A stretch of 64,000 nucleotides of DNA, taken from the NCBI RefSeq assembly GCF_024158145.1, contig NZ_JAMYXM010000003.1, forward strand, positions 62,001-126,000, given 5' to 3'. A model generated the notes under the pieces. That model saw only the letters and a program-made list of their open reading frames with translations. It made no database searches and was not told the origin of the DNA. Each line of letters begins with the position of its first letter. Positions within the stretch are counted from its first letter, which is position 1. This document shows, piece by piece, positions 60,658 through 64,000 of the stretch. Origin of the DNA: Notoacmeibacter sp. MSK16QG-6 (GTDB lineage Bacteria; Pseudomonadota; Alphaproteobacteria; Rhizobiales; Rhizobiaceae). The position numbers and the translations under genes are program-made.

Positions 60658-63600
60658 CAGTAACGCCCCAGAGGCGCTGAAGCGCCCATGCGTCGCAGCT
60701 GTCGATTGGATCGAGATCCGGGCTTGCTGATAGCTCTTGCGACCACGCCGTCCGCCATCTTCACATTGAGGGCGGGCTGACCGTCCGTGCCTGTAACCGC
60801 ATCGACCTCGACGCCCGGGGCGCTGTTGATGACATTGACGTTGACCCCCGCGATCGAGCGATTGCCGGCGCCGCTGACCGGGCCGCCCGCCGCGTAGCCG
60901 CGGCGCGCAAGCCGCATCGCTTCTACCATGCCGACCCCGCCCGCGGCGGCGACATCGTTCTGCGACCAAACCACCTCCCCGCGATGGACGATGCCCGCCG
61001 GTTCATGTCGTCCGCCGGGGCCGGTATAGCCGCCCTTATCGTAAAGCCCCGGTCCCGAACTCGCGACGATGCTCATGCCACGCGACGATATGCCGCCACC
61101 GAATAGACCGCCGAGCAGTCCGCCGAAGCCCCCGCCTCCGCCGCCTTGACCACCGACGCCTTGGACGACCTGATCAAGCGCGGACGTGAAGCCCTGCCCG
61201 AACTTGCCGGCGACGTTCGACATGCCGGGCACAAGTTGGCCGTTCAGGGTTTTGTCGAGGCCACCTACAGCACGGCGCACCGTAAGGTCGGCCGCATTCT
61301 CCCATGTTTTCGAAACGGCATCGCCTTGGTTCCCGGAGATCATTTGCAATTGCAGCCCGGCACCGGACATTCGCGACTGACCAGTGGCAAATCCGACATG
61401 CCCTCCAGTCTGATTCGAGCCGAGGCCACGCGACTTGACCAGAACGTCGCCACGAAGTGCTGACGAGGCGTCAATGCCTTGACCCCAATTGAGGAAAGAG
61501 TTCGCGACAAGCGACCCCGTTCCATCAACGCCAACCGACTTCAGGGCGCTATTGACGAACCCGGCGCACCACGCGGTGTAGGCCGCGTCAATGTCAACGC
61601 CATTGGCGCGCATGAAGCCGTTGATTTGAGATCGTCCGGAGCCATTCTCGGAGAACCCCAGCATCCCACTGATAGCCGATACAGGATCACCGGATCGGCT
61701 GACCCCGAAATTGTCGTTGATCGCCGCTAGGCCGCCACCACCTGAGCCACGCAACCCGCCCCAAGGGTCGCCGCCGGAGAGAAGCTGATTGAATGCACCG
61801 ATGCCCGATCCGCCGATATTCACCACGCCGGCATTGACCTGCATCGCAGCGGCGGTCTGGATACGCTGTTGACCCGTCAGAATACCGAGGAACCCACCCA
61901 AGCCACCGACTGTATCGAGCGTGGGATAATCCGTGCCGTAGAGCGTATTTTTTACGCCGTTGGCGGTGTATTCTTGCATCTGCTTGGTGATGTCACCTAG
62001 CAGACCCTGCAAGCCACCCTTCAGATCGCCGCCAATGATCTTGTCGATAAAGGACTCGCCGATGCCGCGGACGTCCTCCATTGCCTTGCGCTGCTCTTCC
62101 AGCGCCTTCTTCTGAGCGTCCAGTTCGGCCTTGATACGTTTTTCCGTTTCCAGTCGCAATCGGTCAGCCGCTGCTCTGGCATCATAGGCGGCGAGCGCCT
62201 GGTCGATCAGCGCGCGTTCCTCCATCGAGATGCCGAGCCCGTCCGCCTTGGCGCGATTGGTCAGTTCCACGACTTCGCGGTATCGCGCGGCGGCCTCTTC
62301 CGTCATGCCGAGCGCGACCGCTTCATGCTGATAGGCGACGGCGCGCTCCTGCAATCCGGTCAGGATCGATTGCTGTTGGCGCGCCCGCTCTTCGTCGAGC
62401 CGCACCTGCTCTTCGGCGATACGCTTGGCCTTCTCGATCGCATCCCGCTGCGCGATGGCGGCCAGCGCCGCGTCTTTTGCCAGCGCCGCGCGTCGATTAT
62501 CGGTCGGATTGGCAGACGAAGCGAGCGCAGCCTGATAGGCCGCGTCGACCCGTTGCAGCTCAGTGCGGTTATCCGGCGTAAGCCCGCGGAGGTCTCCCAC
62601 GGCATCCTGAAACGCTTTGCGCATGGATTGCGCCCGCGCGAGGGCCTGCATCGCGTCATCAACAGCCTCTGGCAGGGAGGCCACGCGAGCTTGGGCGTCA
62701 GCGGCGGCTTTTGCCATCTCGATAAGTTCGGCGGCCAGGCGCTGCAATTCCTTGTTGGATGGATCAAGATTGGCGATCCTTGCGACTTCCTCGACGAAGG
62801 CGCGGGCATTGCCTTTTCCCCGCTCCATCTCGGCGTTGAGCCGCAACAACGGCCCCTCGAAAGCCTTGAAACGGTCCGCGACGCCGACCTGCCCATACTG
62901 ACCTTCAGTACCAATAGCGGGCGTGAGAACGCCGAAATTGAAATAGCCTGGCTTGAACTGTTCATTCAACTCGTTGCGCGCGGACAATTCGAGTTCGGCG
63001 CGAGACGATCGGATAGCGAGAAGAGAGGTCGCGCGGGAGGAATACCCTTCGACCTCCTTGGCGGCAATGCCATAGGCATCCGCTACGCGCCTCAGCGTCG
63101 CGGCATGTTCGTCCATGGCGTCATTGAGCGGCTTGATCTCGTCTTCCGTGCGCGTGGTGAAATAGAGCCCGGCGCCAGCTGCGGCCGTCAGCCCGGCGAT
63201 CACCAGATTGGTCGGCGTCAGAAGCGCCATCATTGATGTGCCGATTGCCTGCAGAGAGCCTCGAACGCCCTTCGGCCCGGAAGCCAGCGCATCATAGACC
63301 TGCGCGCCCTGTGTCGCGAGGATCTGGAAAGGCGAAGCGCCGAGCGCCAGCATCGTCCCGATATCCTGCACCTGCCGGCCCAGATTGAGCATCTGGCCAT
63401 TGGTCAACCGCAACTGCTCATTCGCCGCGGCGATCCCCTTTGGCGCCAGCGCCCGCTGCATCGCCAGCGCACGCATTTCCATTCGCTGCTGCGCTCGCGA
63501 CGCGTTAACCACCAGATCGGTCTGGAGCCCCTTCTGGATGTCCGCATAGCGCTTGGCCGAGACGATCCCCTGTTCCTGCGCCCGGTCCAGCGTCGCCATC

Positions 63601-63845
63601 GACCGTTCATATTTCTGCAGAGCCCGCGTCACGCCGTCCGCCTGCGCCTCGACCCTCTTTAGCGCGTTCGCCGCCGAGAGCTGGCGCCGCGACGACCGCT
63701 CCGATGTGGTCGCCACCTTTTCCTGCGCGCCGGTCACCCGCTCCAGTTCGTGGCGCACCTCCTCCAGGCCAAACGCCTGGCCGCGAACGGTCAGCGTCCG
63801 GATTTGCTCAAGACTTGTCGACAACTCGGTTGACTCCCCAGCCAA
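60657..63845 (-). CDS. Phage tail tape-measure protein with embedded NlpC/CHAP-like domain
   Basis: A 1062-residue tape-measure protein. The first 600 residues are largely alpha-helical coiled-coil-like, with a hydrophobic patch near 210-230. From about 730 there is a cysteine-peptidase-like domain (TIGR02594-type): YTAWCAGFVNSALKSVG with C760, and GGHVGFATG with H816. Such domains hydrolyse peptidoglycan during DNA entry. The glycine-rich C-terminal part (LLGGLFGGGISSRG) is usual. It is translated in tandem with the next gene (ATGA). Its length should set tail length. Confidence 0.88.
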   Translation of the reverse strand: MAGESTELSTSLEQIRTLTVRGQAFGLEEVRHELERVTGAQEKVATTSERSSRRQLSAANALKRVEAQADGVTRALQKYERSMATLDRAQEQGIVSAKRYADIQKGLQTDLVVNASRAQQRMEMRALAMQRALAPKGIAAANEQLRLTNGQMLNLGRQVQDIGTMLALGASPFQILATQGAQVYDALASGPKGVRGSLQAIGTSMMALLTPTNLVIAGLTAAAGAGLYFTTRTEDEIKPLNDAMDEHAATLRRVADAYGIAAKEVEGYSSRATSLLAIRSSRAELELSARNELNEQFKPGYFNFGVLTPAIGTEGQYGQVGVADRFKAFEGPLLRLNAEMERGKGNARAFVEEVARIANLDPSNKELQRLAAELIEMAKAAADAQARVASLPEAVDDAMQALARAQSMRKAFQDAVGDLRGLTPDNRTELQRVDAAYQAALASSANPTDNRRAALAKDAALAAIAQRDAIEKAKRIAEEQVRLDEERARQQQSILTGLQERAVAYQHEAVALGMTEEAAARYREVVELTNRAKADGLGISMEERALIDQALAAYDARAAADRLRLETEKRIKAELDAQKKALEEQRKAMEDVRGIGESFIDKIIGGDLKGGLQGLLGDITKQMQEYTANGVKNTLYGTDYPTLDTVGGLGGFLGILTGQQRIQTAAAMQVNAGVVNIGGSGIGAFNQLLSGGDPWGGLRGSGGGGLAAINDNFGVSRSGDPVSAISGMLGFSENGSGRSQINGFMRANGVDIDAAYTAWCAGFVNSALKSVGVDGTGSLVANSFLNWGQGIDASSALRGDVLVKSRGLGSNQTGGHVGFATGQSRMSGAGLQLQMISGNQGDAVSKTWENAADLTVRRAVGGLDKTLNGQLVPGMSNVAGKFGQGFTSALDQVVQGVGGQGGGGGGFGGLLGGLFGGGISSRGMSIVASSGPGLYDKGGYTGPGGRHEPAGIVHRGEVVWSQNDVAAAGGVGMVEAMRLARRGYAAGGPVSGAGNRSIAGVNVNVINSAPGVEVDAVTGTDGQPALNVKMADGVVARAISKPGSRSNRQLRRMGASAPLGRY

Positions 63846-63882
63846 AAGTAGGTGCTATCAAAATAAAGAGGAGGGTCTGCGT

Positions 63883-64000
63883 TTGAAACGCAAGGTGTAC
63901 ATCGCCGCAACGTTGGTTCTGTGCGGCTGCCAGGCTCAAAGCTTCACTTATACCCGAATTGGTATGGGGCCTTCTCTGGAATACGCACAAGCTCAGTGTA
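63883..64000 (+). CDS. Lipoprotein gene, N-terminal part (truncated by window edge)
   Basis: An open frame of 39 codons runs off the right edge from a TTG at 63883. It has a strong AGAGGAGGG ribosome-binding site (63867-63875) and encodes MKRKVYIAATLVLCGCQAQSF, a lipoprotein signal with lipobox LCGC. It diverges from the tape-measure gene in the prophage, with only 37 bases between the start codons. It may be a moron expressed from the lysogen, or a lysis/exclusion lipoprotein. Only the N terminus is visible. Confidence 0.65.
   Translation, partial: MKRKVYIAATLVLCGCQAQSFTYTRIGMGPSLEYAQAQC

Larger units (their letters stand above)
51883..64000. mobile_element. Siphovirus-like prophage, left part (tail and lysis genes)
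   Basis: A minus-strand block of ten structural or lysis genes, nearly all overlapping or closely spaced, runs from the window's right edge to a strong terminator at 51883-51916. It has a tape-measure, NlpC/P60, tail-tip (GpJ/TipJ-like), fibre, endolysin and spanin order typical of lambda-like siphophages. No capsid, terminase, integrase or repressor genes are in the window. It is not a gene transfer agent: the DUF2460/DUF2163 genes of the GTA order are absent. The left attachment site is not proven and may be up to about 1.6 kb further left. Confidence 0.85.

Noticed and set aside
60229-60969. 246-residue version of the tail protein
   Set aside because: The added N terminus is arginine-rich and lies in the tape-measure gene in another frame; the ATG at 60657 is coupled to that gene's stop.
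51883-64000. Gene transfer agent cluster
   Set aside because: The rhizobial GTA order (DUF2460, DUF2163, NlpC, tail tip after the tape measure) is not seen, and a fibre, endolysin and spanins are present.
1-64000. CRISPR array or insertion sequence
   Set aside because: I saw no regularly spaced repeats and no transposase; the only mobile element recognised is the prophage.

Overview
The window looks like a chromosome segment of a GC-rich alphaproteobacterium of the order Hyphomicrobiales (Rhizobiales). This is inferred from gene content and order: bioR next to bioY, cobS/cobT near a J-domain gene and bolA, aroK-aroB-CNNM, xerD-accA, and a Mur-type Fur regulator facing sitABCD. Species and family cannot be fixed from sequence reading alone. 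Coding density is high and many genes overlap by 4 bases (ATGA/GTGA), implying translational coupling.

Layout. 0-5.2 kb: start of a methyltransferase, gloB, a biotin-uptake unit (bioR, bioY and a coupled DUF1284 gene with two BioR boxes), a YddG-like exporter, a DUF3108 protein and rpmB with a readable promoter and a leader hairpin. 5.2-12.7 kb: flavin reductases, a phytase-like exported protein and the cobalt-chelatase genes cobT and cobS. These two are separated by an HxlR/flavin-reductase pair and a partly AT-rich gene for a membrane-anchored protein. A J-domain gene and bolA follow. 12.7-25.3 kb: mostly core functions (DUF1275 protein, CNNM/CorC protein, aroB, aroK, xerD, accA, envelope proteins, TusA-like, COG0523 GTPase, DD-carboxypeptidase, tRNA-Arg(CCT), glutamate dehydrogenase).

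25.4-32.5 kb carries what I read as a phosphonoalanine catabolic operon: ABC ATPase, fused permease, binding protein, aminotransferase and a phosphonopyruvate-hydrolase-like enzyme, with a LysR regulator upstream. It is followed by a LuxR solo. 33.4-50.1 kb: an exported VWA protein with an unknown partner, an orphan TRAP binding protein, an HNH protein, xylulokinase, fumarase C, mur-sitABCD with Fur-type operators, a glycine-zipper lipoprotein and a 1398-residue cytoplasmic hybrid histidine kinase with about six PAS domains.

50.1-64 kb: the left end of a siphovirus-like prophage that runs off the right edge. Its late genes are all on the minus strand. In transcription order they are tape measure (with an embedded cysteine-peptidase-like domain), two tail proteins, NlpC/P60, tail tip/host specificity protein, tail fibre, membrane-anchored muramidase, overlapping spanin genes and two small membrane proteins. 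The operon ends at an intrinsic terminator that lies inside the 3' end of a convergent plus-strand gene. A lipoprotein gene diverges from the tape-measure gene at the right edge. The exact left attachment site is not proven; a 19-base tRNA-3'-end-like sequence at 50264-50282 is a candidate.
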